Below are positions 1-7,727 of a DNA stretch of 64,000 nucleotides, in pieces. The stretch covers positions 62,001 through 126,000 of the forward strand of contig NZ_JADPKS010000104.1 in NCBI RefSeq assembly GCF_023074175.1, given 5' to 3'. Both the position numbers and the translations under genes were made by a program. Numbering within the stretch: position 1 is the stretch's first letter; the number at the start of each line of letters is the position of its first letter. Below the pieces are notes generated by a model, which saw only the letters and a program-made list of their open reading frames with translations, made no database searches and was not told the origin of the DNA. This DNA comes from Bradyrhizobium sp. 139 (GTDB lineage Bacteria > Pseudomonadota > Alphaproteobacteria > Rhizobiales > Xanthobacteraceae).

Positions 1-1
1 G

Positions 2-121
2 GATGGTGGGATGAACACCCCGGGATTTTACGGGGTCGTTGTGGCCGCCGAACAACAGCATGCAACCGAGTTTGCGCCCGCGATGGTCGCGCAATTGCGG
101 GCGAATCAGGGAATCAACTAA
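2..121 (+). CDS. 3' end of an unidentified gene (partial)
   Basis: An open frame enters from the left edge and ends at a TAA at 119-121, giving a 39-residue C-terminal tail that ends ...RANQGIN. The tail is helical-looking and rich in Ala, Gln and Val, and I do not recognise its family. An internal ATG at 11 could make it a 36-residue ORF, but a truncated larger protein is the simpler reading. Confidence 0.4.
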   Translation, partial: DGGMNTPGFYGVVVAAEQQHATEFAPAMVAQLRANQGIN

Positions 122-153
122 ACCGCTGGCGGGGCTGGGAAGCGGAGTATGAA

Positions 154-252
154 ATGAGAGTCGCTTCCCTGGAAAGTGCGTTGGCTGCGGTCACGTTGAT
201 CACGGCCATCATCGTGGTGCTGTGGGAGATCAAGATCTTCTACGGCATGTGA
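154..252 (+). CDS. 32-residue single-pass membrane microprotein
   Basis: This short ORF is preceded by GGAG six bases before the ATG, a good ribosome-binding site. The product begins MRVASLES and then has one hydrophobic helix (residues about 9-24, AAVTLITAIIVVLWE), followed by a short basic/aromatic tail ending FYGM. That layout fits a small inner-membrane protein with a cytoplasmic tail. It starts 32 bases after the stop of the partial gene on its left and could be cotranscribed with it. Function is unknown. The call rests on the ribosome-binding site and the clean transmembrane pattern only. Confidence 0.45.
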   Translation: MRVASLESALAAVTLITAIIVVLWEIKIFYGM

Positions 253-373
253 ACAGGCAGGACGCCGCGTCGAACAAGAGACCTCCGGACAAGAGGCTCG
301 CGACCAAGCATCCCTTCCGCGGCGGCGGAAGCCTGCCGTTCAAGCGGCTCAAGGAGCGATCACGGCTTGCCCG

Positions 374-1153
374 TCATCCTCGCCGCTTCTCGATCACCAG
401 GCTCTGCACCGCGCGGCCGAAATAGCCCTGCCGGTCGGCGAGCCGCGACATCGCGAGCCCGGTGCCGTCGGGCCCGATCCAGGATTCGCCGTCAAGCAAG
501 ATCCACTCGCCGATGGGCTGGCGCGACAAACTCACAGTGAGGTCGGCATTGATGTAGGTCCAGGCGCGAAAATCGAGCGTCGAGGCGGTGCCGTTGGAGA
601 AATCGGCGGCGACCACCGCGCGCATCGCTTGCGAGACCACTTCGCCCTCGATCAGGGGATGGTCGACACGGAACCAGATCGCGCCGGCGCCGGCCTGGCC
701 GAAGCGGCCGCGCGCAGCGCGCATCGAGACCGATCGCACGAAAGGACTGATGGCAGCGTGGCCGTCCTCGACAAGGGAGTCCTCGGGCGAGGGCAGCACA
801 ACCGGCAGCTCCTTGACGTCATCGGGCAGGGGCAACGACTGCCGCTTGATCTTGAGCACGGTGGCGCCAACCACCTGCACGCCGTCGGCGAGCAGCTTGA
901 TTTCGCAGAGCTGAATCTTGCGGCCCTCGCGCAAAACCTCGGTCGCAATCGTGAGGGGCGCGACCGGGACCGGGCGCATCAGGTCGATGGTGACGCGGGC
1001 GATATCCATCGGCACCGGTGTCGGAATCCGTTCGGCCGCCCACGTCACCAGCGAAGCCGGCGCCGAACCATGCTGCATGCGCCGGTCCCACGGCCCCGCG
1101 GCGTCCGGGCTGGTGACGACGCTGTTGCCGTCCACGCGGTAGATGGCGGTCAT
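374..1153 (-). CDS. acyl-CoA thioesterase family protein (double hotdog)
   Basis: The 259-residue product resembles the TesB-like/4HBT_3 thioesterases, which hydrolyse acyl-CoA esters using two tandem hotdog domains. The N-terminal half carries the typical start (IYRVDGNSVVTSPDAAGPW) and an M-Q-H-G-S-A-P substrate-pocket segment. The C-terminal half has the second hotdog, with F-R-A-W-T-Y-I-N-A-D and a G-E-W-I-L-L-D-G-E-S-W segment. A GTG at 1210 would add 19 residues, but the ATG at 1153 matches the usual beginning of the family and was chosen. It lies 79 bases downstream of the nitronate monooxygenase stop on the same strand, so cotranscription is likely. The physiological acyl substrate cannot be read from sequence. 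Confidence 0.75.
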   Translation of the reverse strand: MTAIYRVDGNSVVTSPDAAGPWDRRMQHGSAPASLVTWAAERIPTPVPMDIARVTIDLMRPVPVAPLTIATEVLREGRKIQLCEIKLLADGVQVVGATVLKIKRQSLPLPDDVKELPVVLPSPEDSLVEDGHAAISPFVRSVSMRAARGRFGQAGAGAIWFRVDHPLIEGEVVSQAMRAVVAADFSNGTASTLDFRAWTYINADLTVSLSRQPIGEWILLDGESWIGPDGTGLAMSRLADRQGYFGRAVQSLVIEKRRG

Positions 1154-1232
1154 GTCCGACTCGATCTCGGCTGGCGTTCCCCGGATGCTGCGCAACGCGT
1201 AGCGGTGCACCGCGTCCTGGACACGGGAGTGG

Positions 1233-2201
1233 TCACAACGGCGGATCGACCGCCTCGTCGTATTCTTTCTTGAAGCGCGCGATCAGCTCGGCTGCGGGCA
1301 TGACCTTCTCCACGCTGCCGATGCCCTGGCCCGAGCCCCAGATCTCCTTCCAGGCCTTCGGCTTGGCACGTTCGCCGGAAGCGTCTGTGCCGAAATTCAT
1401 CTTGGACGGATCGGAGGTCGGCAGGTTTTCCGGATCCATGCCGGCGGCGAGAATCGAAGGCTTCAGATAATTGCCGTGCACGCCGGTGAAGAGGTTGGAG
1501 TAGACGATATCGTCGGCCGTCGCGCCCGCGATCATCTGCTTGTATTTCTCGACCGCGTTGGCTTCCTTGGTCGCAATGAAGGCCGAGCCGATATAGGCGA
1601 AGTCTGCGCCGAGAATGCGCGCAGCGCGGATCGCCTTGCCGTTGCCGATCGCACCCGACAGCGCGATCGGACCGTCGAACCATTTCCGCGTTTCGGCGAC
1701 GAAGGCCAGCGGCGAGATGGTGCCGGCATGGCCGCCGGCGCCGGCCGCGACCAGGATCAGGCCGTCGGCGCCCTTCTCGATCGCCTTGTGCGCGAATTTC
1801 TGGTTGATCACGTCGTGGAAGACAATGCCGCCCCAGCCGTGCACCGCCTGGTTGAGTTCCTCGCGCGCGCCGAGCGAAGAGATGATCATCGGCACCTTGT
1901 ACTTGGCGCAGAGCTGCATGTCGTGATCGAGGCGGTTGTTCGACTTGTGCACGATCTGGTTGACCGCGAACGGCGCCGACGGCTGGTCGGGATGCGCACG
2001 ATCATAGGCCGCGAGCTCTTCCGTGATCCGCGCCAGCCACTCGTCGAGCAGCTCCGGCGGACGCGCGTTCAGCGACGGAAACGCGCCGACCACACCTGCC
2101 TTGCACTGCGCGATCACGAGATCGGGAACCGAGATGATGAAGAGCGGCGAACCAATCACGGGAATCGACAGGCGTCCCTTGAACAAGGCAGGCATGGACA
2201 T
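1233..2201 (-). CDS. nitronate monooxygenase (FMN-dependent)
   Basis: A 322-residue TIM-barrel flavoprotein of the nitronate monooxygenase/2-nitropropane dioxygenase family, which oxidatively denitrifies alkyl nitronates. The N-terminus has the family pattern (PVIGSPLFIISVPDLVIAQ). The glycine-rich A-A-G-A-G-G-H-A-G segment carries the His expected near the flavin, followed by S-G-A-I-G-N-G and I-G-S-A-F phosphate-binding loops. Start chosen at 2201 because AAGGA lies 10 bases upstream; an in-frame codon at 2252 would add 17 atypical residues. Next gene downstream is the thioesterase. Annotations of this family often cannot distinguish true nitronate oxidation from enoyl reductase-like activity. 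Confidence 0.82.
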   Translation of the reverse strand: MSMPALFKGRLSIPVIGSPLFIISVPDLVIAQCKAGVVGAFPSLNARPPELLDEWLARITEELAAYDRAHPDQPSAPFAVNQIVHKSNNRLDHDMQLCAKYKVPMIISSLGAREELNQAVHGWGGIVFHDVINQKFAHKAIEKGADGLILVAAGAGGHAGTISPLAFVAETRKWFDGPIALSGAIGNGKAIRAARILGADFAYIGSAFIATKEANAVEKYKQMIAGATADDIVYSNLFTGVHGNYLKPSILAAGMDPENLPTSDPSKMNFGTDASGERAKPKAWKEIWGSGQGIGSVEKVMPAAELIARFKKEYDEAVDPPL

Positions 2202-2340
2202 TGCGGAACGATCCTTATTGGCCGACGAATTGAAGCTTGGGAGCCATACCAACAGGGCAATCTTTCCACTGTCAAGTATTGCGTTTTGACGCCGGACCGG
2301 ACGTCGCTACCGCAATTCCAAGCCGCGGAATTCCTTCCTC

Positions 2341-2447
2341 CGTCATTCCGGGATGCGCCGACAGGCGCAGGCCCGGAATCCATCGGGCCTCAGCGTGGGT
2401 GGCGTGATGGATTCCGGGTTCGCGCTTCCGCGCGCCCCGGAATGACG
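2341..2447. repeat. nested palindromic intergenic repeat (CGTCATTCCGGG type)
   Basis: Outer arms CGTCATTCCGGG (2341-2352) and CCCGGAATGACG (2436-2447) are perfect 12-bp inverted repeats. Inside them lies a second perfect 13-bp pair, CCCGGAATCCATC (2372-2384) and GATGGATTCCGGG (2406-2418). The element sits between aspA and the nitronate monooxygenase gene and has no coding potential. Elements of this kind are common in Bradyrhizobium intergenic DNA. The transcript could fold into a long cruciform-like structure. Confidence 0.8.
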
Positions 2448-2464
2448 AGAGGCGAGATCAGCAC

Positions 2465-3865
2465 TTACGCAATTAGATCCGGATTGATCAGCCGCTCGAA
2501 CGAGAACATCTCGTCCCACTTCTCCTGCGTGAGCAATTTCCGCTCGACTACGACGATCTGATGCAGCGACTTACCGCTCTTGTAGCCCTCGCGCGCAATC
2601 TCGGCGCATTGCTTGTAGCCGAGCAGCGGCTTCAGCACCGTAACGATACCCAACGAGTTCAGCACCATATTGCGGGTGTGCTCCTCGTTGGCGGTGATGC
2701 CGACGACGCAATTCTCGCGCAGGCTGTTGACCGCGCGCTCCATGGTGCGGATCGAGAAGAACAATGCGAACGAGATCACGGGCTCCATCACGTTGAGCTG
2801 GAGCTGGCCGGCCGAGGCCGCCAGCGTCACGGTGGTGTCGAGGCCGATGACGAGGAAGCTGGTCTGGTTGACGACCTCGGGAATGACAGGATTGACCTTG
2901 CCCGGCATGATCGACGAGCCCGGCTGGAGCTGCGGCAGGTTGATCTCGTTGAAGCCGGCGCGCGGGCCGGAGGCGAGCAGGCGGATGTCGTTGCAGATTT
3001 TTGTCAGCTTGCTCGCGGTGCGCTTGAGCACGCCGGACAGTTGGACATAGGCGCCGGTGTCCGAGGTCGCCTCGACGAGATCGCCGGCAAGGATGAAGTC
3101 GACGCCGGTGAGCGCGCTCAAATGCCGGACCGCGAGCTTGGGATAGCCGTGCGCCGCCGTGACGGAGGTGCCGATCGCGGTCGCGCCGAGATTGATCTCT
3201 CGCAGCAGCGCACGTGCTTCCGAGATGCGGTCGACCTCCTCGCCGATCGTGGTGCCCCAGCCGCGGAATTCCGCGCCGAGCGACATCGGCACCGCGTCCT
3301 GCAAATGGGTGCGGCCCATCTTCAGGACGCGCTCGAACTCCCGGCCCTTGGCGGAGAACGCCTCCTGGAGCTGGCGCAGCGCCGTCATGTAGCTCTCGAG
3401 CCGCAGAATCAGCGCCAGGCGGAAGGCGGTCGGGTAGGTGTCGTTGGTGGACTGACCGTAATTGACGTGATCGTTGGGGCTAACGTGCTGATAGTCGCCC
3501 TTGACAAAGCCCAGCGATTCCAGCGCGAGGTTGGCGATCACCTCGTTTGCATTCATGTTGGTGGAGGTGCCTGCGCCGCCCTGGATGAAGTCGGTGACGA
3601 ACTGATCCATCATGTCGCCGGCGATGACGCGGTCGCAGCCGAGGATGATCGCGTCCGCAACCTTGGCGTCGACCGCGCCGAGGTCGCGATTGGCCATGGC
3701 GGCTGCCTTCTTGACATAACCAAGCGCCTTCACGAAGTAAGGCTCCTGGTTCATCGGAATGCCGGTGATGTGGAAGTTCTCCTTCCCGCGGATGGTCTGG
3801 ACGCCGTAGTAAATGTCGTCAGCGATCTCACGTTGTCCGAGGAAGTCCTGCTCCGTGCGGCTCAT
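2465..3865 (-). CDS. aspA: aspartate ammonia-lyase
   Basis: The 466-residue product has the full aspartase/fumarase superfamily pattern and is the usual length for aspartase, which converts L-aspartate to fumarate and ammonia. Visible motifs are T-S-T-N-M-N-A-N-E (100-108), N-Y-G-Q-S-T-N-D (135-142), G-R-T-H-L-Q-D-A (184-191) and the signature GSSIMPGKVNP (316-326), whose flexible loop carries the catalytic Ser 318. The loop and the overall pattern favour aspartase over class II fumarase, although the two are close relatives. The gene starts 27 bases after a secreted-protein gene on the same strand. Confidence 0.88.
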   Translation of the reverse strand: MSRTEQDFLGQREIADDIYYGVQTIRGKENFHITGIPMNQEPYFVKALGYVKKAAAMANRDLGAVDAKVADAIILGCDRVIAGDMMDQFVTDFIQGGAGTSTNMNANEVIANLALESLGFVKGDYQHVSPNDHVNYGQSTNDTYPTAFRLALILRLESYMTALRQLQEAFSAKGREFERVLKMGRTHLQDAVPMSLGAEFRGWGTTIGEEVDRISEARALLREINLGATAIGTSVTAAHGYPKLAVRHLSALTGVDFILAGDLVEATSDTGAYVQLSGVLKRTASKLTKICNDIRLLASGPRAGFNEINLPQLQPGSSIMPGKVNPVIPEVVNQTSFLVIGLDTTVTLAASAGQLQLNVMEPVISFALFFSIRTMERAVNSLRENCVVGITANEEHTRNMVLNSLGIVTVLKPLLGYKQCAEIAREGYKSGKSLHQIVVVERKLLTQEKWDEMFSFERLINPDLIA

Positions 3866-3892
3866 GGGCGCTCCTTTGCTCGCGCGATGTCC

Positions 3893-4432
3893 TCAGTTCT
3901 GGCACAGCGCGCTGGTGACGACGGTATCGGTGCGGCAGTCATCCGGTTTGCGTTGCCTGCCCGGGATCAGGACCTTCGCCGAGCATTTTTCCGCGGAGTC
4001 CGCGTTCAGGCTCTTGCCTTCTTTATAGCCCTTGCTCTGGCAGAGCTGGTCGGCGGCCTGCTTGCAGTCCGGCGCGCCGTTTGACGAGACCGGGCAGGCC
4101 ATGCGCCCGGACACCATCGCGGACGGCTTCGCCAGCCGCGACAGATCGTTCATGGTCTCGCTGGGGCTTTTGATCGGCGGCAGGATCGAGGGCAGCTTAT
4201 CGAACAGCTTGCCCATTTCGTTGATTAGCCCGGAATTCTCCTCACGGGCCGGTGGCGCCTGTGGAGCGGGTGTCGACGGCGACGGCGCGGCCTGCGGCCC
4301 CTGCTCCTGGAGGCCGAGCGATGGCGGCGTGGATTGCGGCCATCCGGTCCCGCCGGCACCAAGCAGGAGCAACAGTGCTGCTGAAGTCAGCGTCCCCAGT
4401 CGCAGGACCGGATTGCCGGATCGAACCATCAT
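3893..4432 (-). CDS. secreted cysteine-containing protein of unknown function
   Basis: A 179-residue product with a Sec-type signal peptide (residues about 1-30, ending in GAGGTGWPQ), a Pro/Ala/Gln-rich linker, and a C-terminal domain with several Cys (ACPVSSNGAPDCKQAAD, QLCQSKGYKEGK, KCSAK, DDCRTD, ALCQN) that could form disulfides in the periplasm. The open frame extends upstream to 4804, but that extension is antisense to the membrane-protein gene and has no coding character, so the ATG pair at 4429/4432 was chosen. It precedes aspA closely. I do not recognise a named domain. Confidence 0.65.
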   Translation of the reverse strand: MMVRSGNPVLRLGTLTSAALLLLLGAGGTGWPQSTPPSLGLQEQGPQAAPSPSTPAPQAPPAREENSGLINEMGKLFDKLPSILPPIKSPSETMNDLSRLAKPSAMVSGRMACPVSSNGAPDCKQAADQLCQSKGYKEGKSLNADSAEKCSAKVLIPGRQRKPDDCRTDTVVTSALCQN

Positions 4433-4533
4433 AACGGCGACCGTAGCCGAACCCGGCGCTGCGGCAAAGCGCAGGGTTAATGAGTGAGCATGATCTTTTC
4501 GGAAGACCGCTTCACACTTTCCCGCACCATGCT

Positions 4534-5115
4534 CTAGATCAGCTTGATCGCGACGACGAAGCCGAGCACCAGCACCGCGGCGCCAATCGCCACCCACAAT
4601 CCGAGATGCTTCTCGATCCTGACCCGGATCCAGTCGCCGTAACGATTGAGCAGGATCGCCACGATAAAGAAGCGTCCGCCGCGCGCCACGATCGAACACA
4701 GGATGAAGAGCCCGATATTGTAACCGGCAAAGCCCGACGTGATGGTCACGAGCTTGTAGGGGATCGGCGTCAGGCCCTTGAGCAGGATGATCACGGCGCC
4801 CCACTCGGCGTAGGAGGCGCGGAAGGCATCGACCTTGTCGCCGAGGCCATAGACCTGGATCAGCCAGTGACCGACCGAGTCAAAGAGCAGCGCTCCGATG
4901 GCGTAGCCCAGCAGGCCGCCAACCACCGATGTCGCGGTGCAGACCGCCGCATAGACCCAGGCGCGCTGCGGGCGCGCCAGTGACATCGGGATCAGCATCA
5001 CGTCCGGAGGAACGGGAAAGAACGAGCTTTCTGCGAAAGCCACGGCGCCCATGATCCAGAGCGCGTAAGGCTTGTGGGCGGCGTCGATGCACCAGTCGTA
5101 GATTCGTTTCAGCAT
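4534..5115 (-). CDS. YqaA/DedA-type (VTT domain) inner-membrane protein
   Basis: A 193-residue polytopic protein of the SNARE-associated (VTT/DedA) superfamily. It has the early FAESSFFPVPPDVMLIP segment, a G-G-L-L-G-Y-A-I-G glycine-rich helix, an F-R-A-S-Y-A-E-W-G loop, and the K-G-L-T-P-I-P-Y-K re-entrant region, which is characteristic of the YqaA branch. Members are implicated in lipid scrambling and membrane homeostasis. The start at 5115 (MLKRIYDW) gives the normal length; the open frame continues seven codons further to 5136. The gene follows hisE on the same strand with a gap of about 66 bases. Confidence 0.8.
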   Translation of the reverse strand: MLKRIYDWCIDAAHKPYALWIMGAVAFAESSFFPVPPDVMLIPMSLARPQRAWVYAAVCTATSVVGGLLGYAIGALLFDSVGHWLIQVYGLGDKVDAFRASYAEWGAVIILLKGLTPIPYKLVTITSGFAGYNIGLFILCSIVARGGRFFIVAILLNRYGDWIRVRIEKHLGLWVAIGAAVLVLGFVVAIKLI

Positions 5116-5181
5116 GGCGCCGCGATGAAGCACCATGGGACGGATTTGTCCATGCCGAGATTGAGGCGAATTGCGCCAATT

Positions 5182-5586
5182 CTAATGGCGCTTGCGCGCG
5201 GTGCGGCCTTCGAGCGTGACAATTGGCCGCCTGGCGGCAACGCGCGGTGACGCAACTTTGGGCAGCTTCATCGGCGACTTCGGCAGCTTCTCGGCGATGC
5301 CGAGCATGTCTTCCCGCCGCGTCATTTCGCGCCAAACGTCCTCAGGGCGCACGCCGGCCGAGGCCCAGAGCACGGTGAGATTGTAGAGCAGGTCGGCACT
5401 TTCCCGGATCACGGCCTCGCTATCGCCGTTAACCGCATCGATCACGACCTCGATGGCCTCTTCGGCCAGCTTTTTCGCCATTTTGGAAGGACCACGCTGA
5501 AACAGCCGCGCGGTGCGCGATGTTGCCGGATCAAGGTCCTTGGCCGCGAGCACAGCCAGATATAGCCGCTCAAGCGAATCACTCAT
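5182..5586 (-). CDS. hisE: phosphoribosyl-ATP pyrophosphatase
   Basis: A 134-residue all-alpha NTP-pyrophosphatase of the HisE family, which hydrolyses phosphoribosyl-ATP to phosphoribosyl-AMP in histidine synthesis. Diagnostic segments are G-P-S-K-M-A-K-K-L-A-E-E-A-I-E and E-S-A-D-L-L-Y-N-L, whose acidic residues bind Mg2+. A basic C-terminal extension of about 30 residues (rich in Pro, Arg and Lys) follows the catalytic domain. The longest frame begins with a TTG at 5595; the ATG at 5586 is preferred. hisD lies 52 kb away in the same window, so the his genes are scattered here. Confidence 0.85.
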   Translation of the reverse strand: MSDSLERLYLAVLAAKDLDPATSRTARLFQRGPSKMAKKLAEEAIEVVIDAVNGDSEAVIRESADLLYNLTVLWASAGVRPEDVWREMTRREDMLGIAEKLPKSPMKLPKVASPRVAARRPIVTLEGRTARKRH

Positions 5587-5705
5587 GGTACTCAAAACTA
5601 CTCTAAACCAATGGCGAGCGCGTTAACGCCTGACAATTAAAGCAAAAGGACAGGCCGGCGCGGCAAGCGCGACGGCTTGTCGTGGTCAGTCGTTAGTAGC
5701 CAAAG

Positions 5706-6092
5706 CTAGTAGCAGTTCGTGTGGTAGCCTTGGCCGCAGAGTTCGGACGGAGCGGTGCCGCCGTAACGTTGATACTGGTAGTTCGGGCCCGGACCGTAAT
5801 AGGGGCCGTTGCCGTAGTAGGCAGGCCCGCTGTAATAGGTCGGGCCGCTGTAATAGGCGGGACCGCCATAGTACGGCCCGTCGTCGTAGGCGTAGGCATT
5901 GCGGGTCGCCGCGATCGCAAGGCCAGTACCGACGATGCCGGCAATGGCTGCAGCAGCCGCCGCGCCGCCGCCGCCGTGCCAGTGGCGGCCGCCTGCGTAT
6001 GAGGCGGTAGGGGCGACCGCGGTCAGCGCCAACGCCGCGGCGGTGGCGAGCACGGCCTTGCGGCCGCCAAATCTCGAAAATCTGTCAAACAT
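5706..6092 (-). CDS. secreted Gly/Tyr/Pro-rich repeat protein
   Basis: A 128-residue product with a signal peptide ending near A-S-Y-A-G-G, a short Gly/Ala-rich hydrophobic stretch (residues about 40-62), and a low-complexity region of repeated Y-Y-[S/G]-G-P units (YYGGPAYYSGPTYYSGPAYY). It ends with a short Cys-containing tail (ELCGQGYHTNCY). Such proteins are frequent in Bradyrhizobium and are probably exported or surface-associated. AAGGAGGG lies 8 bases before the ATG. Function unknown. It is transcribed divergently from the NMT1-type binding-protein gene. Confidence 0.62.
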   Translation of the reverse strand: MFDRFSRFGGRKAVLATAAALALTAVAPTASYAGGRHWHGGGGAAAAAAIAGIVGTGLAIAATRNAYAYDDGPYYGGPAYYSGPTYYSGPAYYGNGPYYGPGPNYQYQRYGGTAPSELCGQGYHTNCY

Positions 6093-6199
6093 GTCCTGGA
6101 CCCTCCTTGGGACCTCGAATGGTGCCTGACGACAGGTTCATGTCTCTCAAACACCCGCATCCCATGTTGGGTTCCCCAACCCCAACACAAGCTGAACGG

Positions 6200-6222
6200 G
6201 GTTGCGTAATCATGACGCAACC
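6200..6222. promoter_or_regulatory. 8-bp inverted repeat in divergent intergenic region (possible operator)
   Basis: GGTTGCGT (6200-6207) and ACGCAACC (6215-6222) form a perfect inverted repeat with a 7-base spacer. It lies between the divergent genes starting at 6092 and 6320. A second, overlapping pair (AACCCC and GGGGTT) lies just upstream. Symmetry and position fit a repressor or activator site, but no known regulator consensus was recognised. Confidence 0.35.
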
Positions 6223-6319
6223 GCCGCTCATCCACCGTTCATGTTGGCGCGGAGAGACTCGCCGCCGGCGGGCGCTCCGAGCGTCACTGAACCGTAACAA
6301 TGCGGGACCGGCGCGACTG

Positions 6320-7369
6320 ATGTTCGCATTCAAGACCATCGCCCTTCGCGGCCTGCTGGCCCTTGCAATCCCGCTTGCCGCGCTGACCGCACGCGATGTC
6401 ACAGCGACCGAGACCGCCACGCCGTCCGTTGCGATCCACTTCACTTTCGACCGCGCGATCGATGCGAGCATGGCGCCGTTCTTCATGGCGGCGAAGGACG
6501 GCCGATTCGGCGCCGAGCGTATCAACGTCGCCTTCAACAGGGCGGCCGGATCACCCGATGCGCTCGCACGCGTCGCCAAAGGCGACAGCGAGCTCGCGCT
6601 CGTCGACATCAACGAGTTGATCCGCTTTCGCGATAAGGACGATGCCGCGCCGGTCAAGGCGGTGTTCGTGCTGTTCAACCGCGCGCCTTACGCGATCGTC
6701 GCGCGCAGAAGCCGCGGCATTCACTTGCTGCCCGATCTCGACGGCAAGACCGTCGGCGTCGCCGACGGCGATCTGTCGATGCGGCTGTGGCCGGCGCTGG
6801 CGCAGCAGAACGGCATCAACACGCAGCATGTGAAATTCCACAAGATGAGCCCCGCGGTGCGCGAGCCGATCCTCTCGGCGGGACAGGTCGATGCGGTCGC
6901 CGGCTTCAGCTATCTCTCGGCGGTGAACCTGCGCGACCGCGGCGTGCCCGGCGGTGATCTCGTGGTCCTCCGCTATGCCGACTATGGCTGCGAAGCCTAC
7001 GGCTTCGCCGTGGTGGCCAACCCCGCTTTCGCAGCCGCGAAGCCCGACACAGTGAAGGGATTCGTCCGCGCGTTGATCGCCGGTGTCAACATAACAGTCA
7101 AAGAGCCGGCGCGTGCGGCGGCGGAGGCCGCAAGCCGCGTCGACGACGGCGACCGCGACCTCGAGCTGCAACGCCTGCGCAGCGCGCTCGTCGACAACAT
7201 CCTGACCGACGAGGTCAAGCGCAACGGCCTCGGCGGCATCGACCCAGCGCGCTTGGAGCGCTCGATCGACCAGATCGCGCAGGATTTCAAATTCCGCAAG
7301 CGGCCGGCGGCGGGCGATATCTTCGACGATCGGTTCCTGCCGCCGGTGCAGGGGCGGCTGATCAATTGA
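6320..7369 (+). CDS. ABC-type substrate-binding protein, NMT1/THI5-like
   Basis: A 349-residue periplasmic binding protein of the SsuA/THI5/NMT1 superfamily, whose members bind sulfonates, nitrate or thiamine precursors for ABC import. The start at 6320 gives a normal signal peptide (MFAFKTIALRGLLALAIPLA). The frame is open to 6107, but that extension is not signal-like. The mature part shows the family order: F-F-M-A-A-K-D-G-R-F-G at the N-terminus, a D-L-D-G-K-T-V-G-V-A-D-G segment, Y-G-F-A-V-V-A-N near the hinge, and G-F-V-R-A-L in the C-lobe. No permease or ATPase gene is adjacent, so the ligand is unknown. No TPP riboswitch was seen upstream. Confidence 0.75.
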   Translation: MFAFKTIALRGLLALAIPLAALTARDVTATETATPSVAIHFTFDRAIDASMAPFFMAAKDGRFGAERINVAFNRAAGSPDALARVAKGDSELALVDINELIRFRDKDDAAPVKAVFVLFNRAPYAIVARRSRGIHLLPDLDGKTVGVADGDLSMRLWPALAQQNGINTQHVKFHKMSPAVREPILSAGQVDAVAGFSYLSAVNLRDRGVPGGDLVVLRYADYGCEAYGFAVVANPAFAAAKPDTVKGFVRALIAGVNITVKEPARAAAEAASRVDDGDRDLELQRLRSALVDNILTDEVKRNGLGGIDPARLERSIDQIAQDFKFRKRPAAGDIFDDRFLPPVQGRLIN

Positions 7370-7379
7370 GGTGCCGATC

Positions 7380-7408
7380 TTGACATATGTAAGCAAATAG
7401 CTTACATT
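7380..7408 (+). promoter_or_regulatory. higBA promoter overlapping a palindromic operator
   Basis: TTGACA (7380-7385) and TACATT (7403-7408) are separated by 17 bases, a near-consensus sigma-70 promoter. The perfect inverted repeat ATGTAAGC (7387-7394) / GCTTACAT (7400-7407), spacer AAATA, fills the space between the -35 and -10 boxes. An operator placed there is typical of toxin-antitoxin operons repressed by their own antitoxin, here presumably HigA. Confidence 0.75.
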
Positions 7409-7435
7409 CGGTATCTATCGGATTTTGGTAGCACC

Positions 7436-7711
7436 TTGATCAAGTCCTTCCGGAACAAGGCCCTTGGCGATCTTTGGTCTAGGAGAAAGACGGCGAAGAT
7501 CGATTTGAAGATGCACGCCAGAATCCTGCGACGGCTCGATCAACTCGATAGCGCCTCGTTTCCTGAGGACATGAACATGCTTGGCTTCGACTTTCACCGT
7601 TTGCACGGGAAGCCAGTCAGGTACACCGTCCATGTGAATGGACCATGGTGCATCACCTTCGAGTTCGAGAATGGCGATGCCTATCGGGTCGATCTCGAGC
7701 AATATCATTAA
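7436..7711 (+). CDS. higB: HigB-type (RelE superfamily) toxin
   Basis: A 91-residue protein beginning MIKSFRNKALGDLW, the normal N-terminus of HigB/RelE-fold ribosome-dependent mRNA interferases. Further family features are an L-R-R-L-D-Q-L-D helix, L-H-G-K-P-V-R-Y-T-V and W-C-I-T-F-E-F-E-N-G-D-A-Y in the beta sheet, and the terminal D-L-E-Q-Y-H. The start codon is TTG at 7436; no ATG fits the family N-terminus. It is followed 16 bases later by the antitoxin gene, giving the toxin-first order typical of higBA. The promoter/operator is directly upstream. Confidence 0.85.
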   Translation: MIKSFRNKALGDLWSRRKTAKIDLKMHARILRRLDQLDSASFPEDMNMLGFDFHRLHGKPVRYTVHVNGPWCITFEFENGDAYRVDLEQYH

Positions 7712-7727
7712 CCGAGTCGAGGGCGTC

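Noticed and set aside
629..1273. Long open frames antisense to the thioesterase and many similar ones elsewhere
   Set aside because: High G+C DNA yields long antisense and shifted frames. These show Arg/Ala/Gly-rich composition, no ribosome-binding sites and no family motifs.
2341..2447. Palindromic repeats as CRISPR or insertion sequence
   Set aside because: No regular spacer array, no transposase and no target-site duplication. They fit dispersed intergenic repeats.
4433..4804. N-terminal extension of the secreted protein ending at 3893
   Set aside because: The extension is antisense to the YqaA gene and Arg/Asp-rich; the signal peptide begins at the ATG near 4432.
6107..6319. TPP riboswitch upstream of the NMT1/THI5-like gene
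   Set aside because: The conserved CTGAGA and ACCTGA segments are absent.
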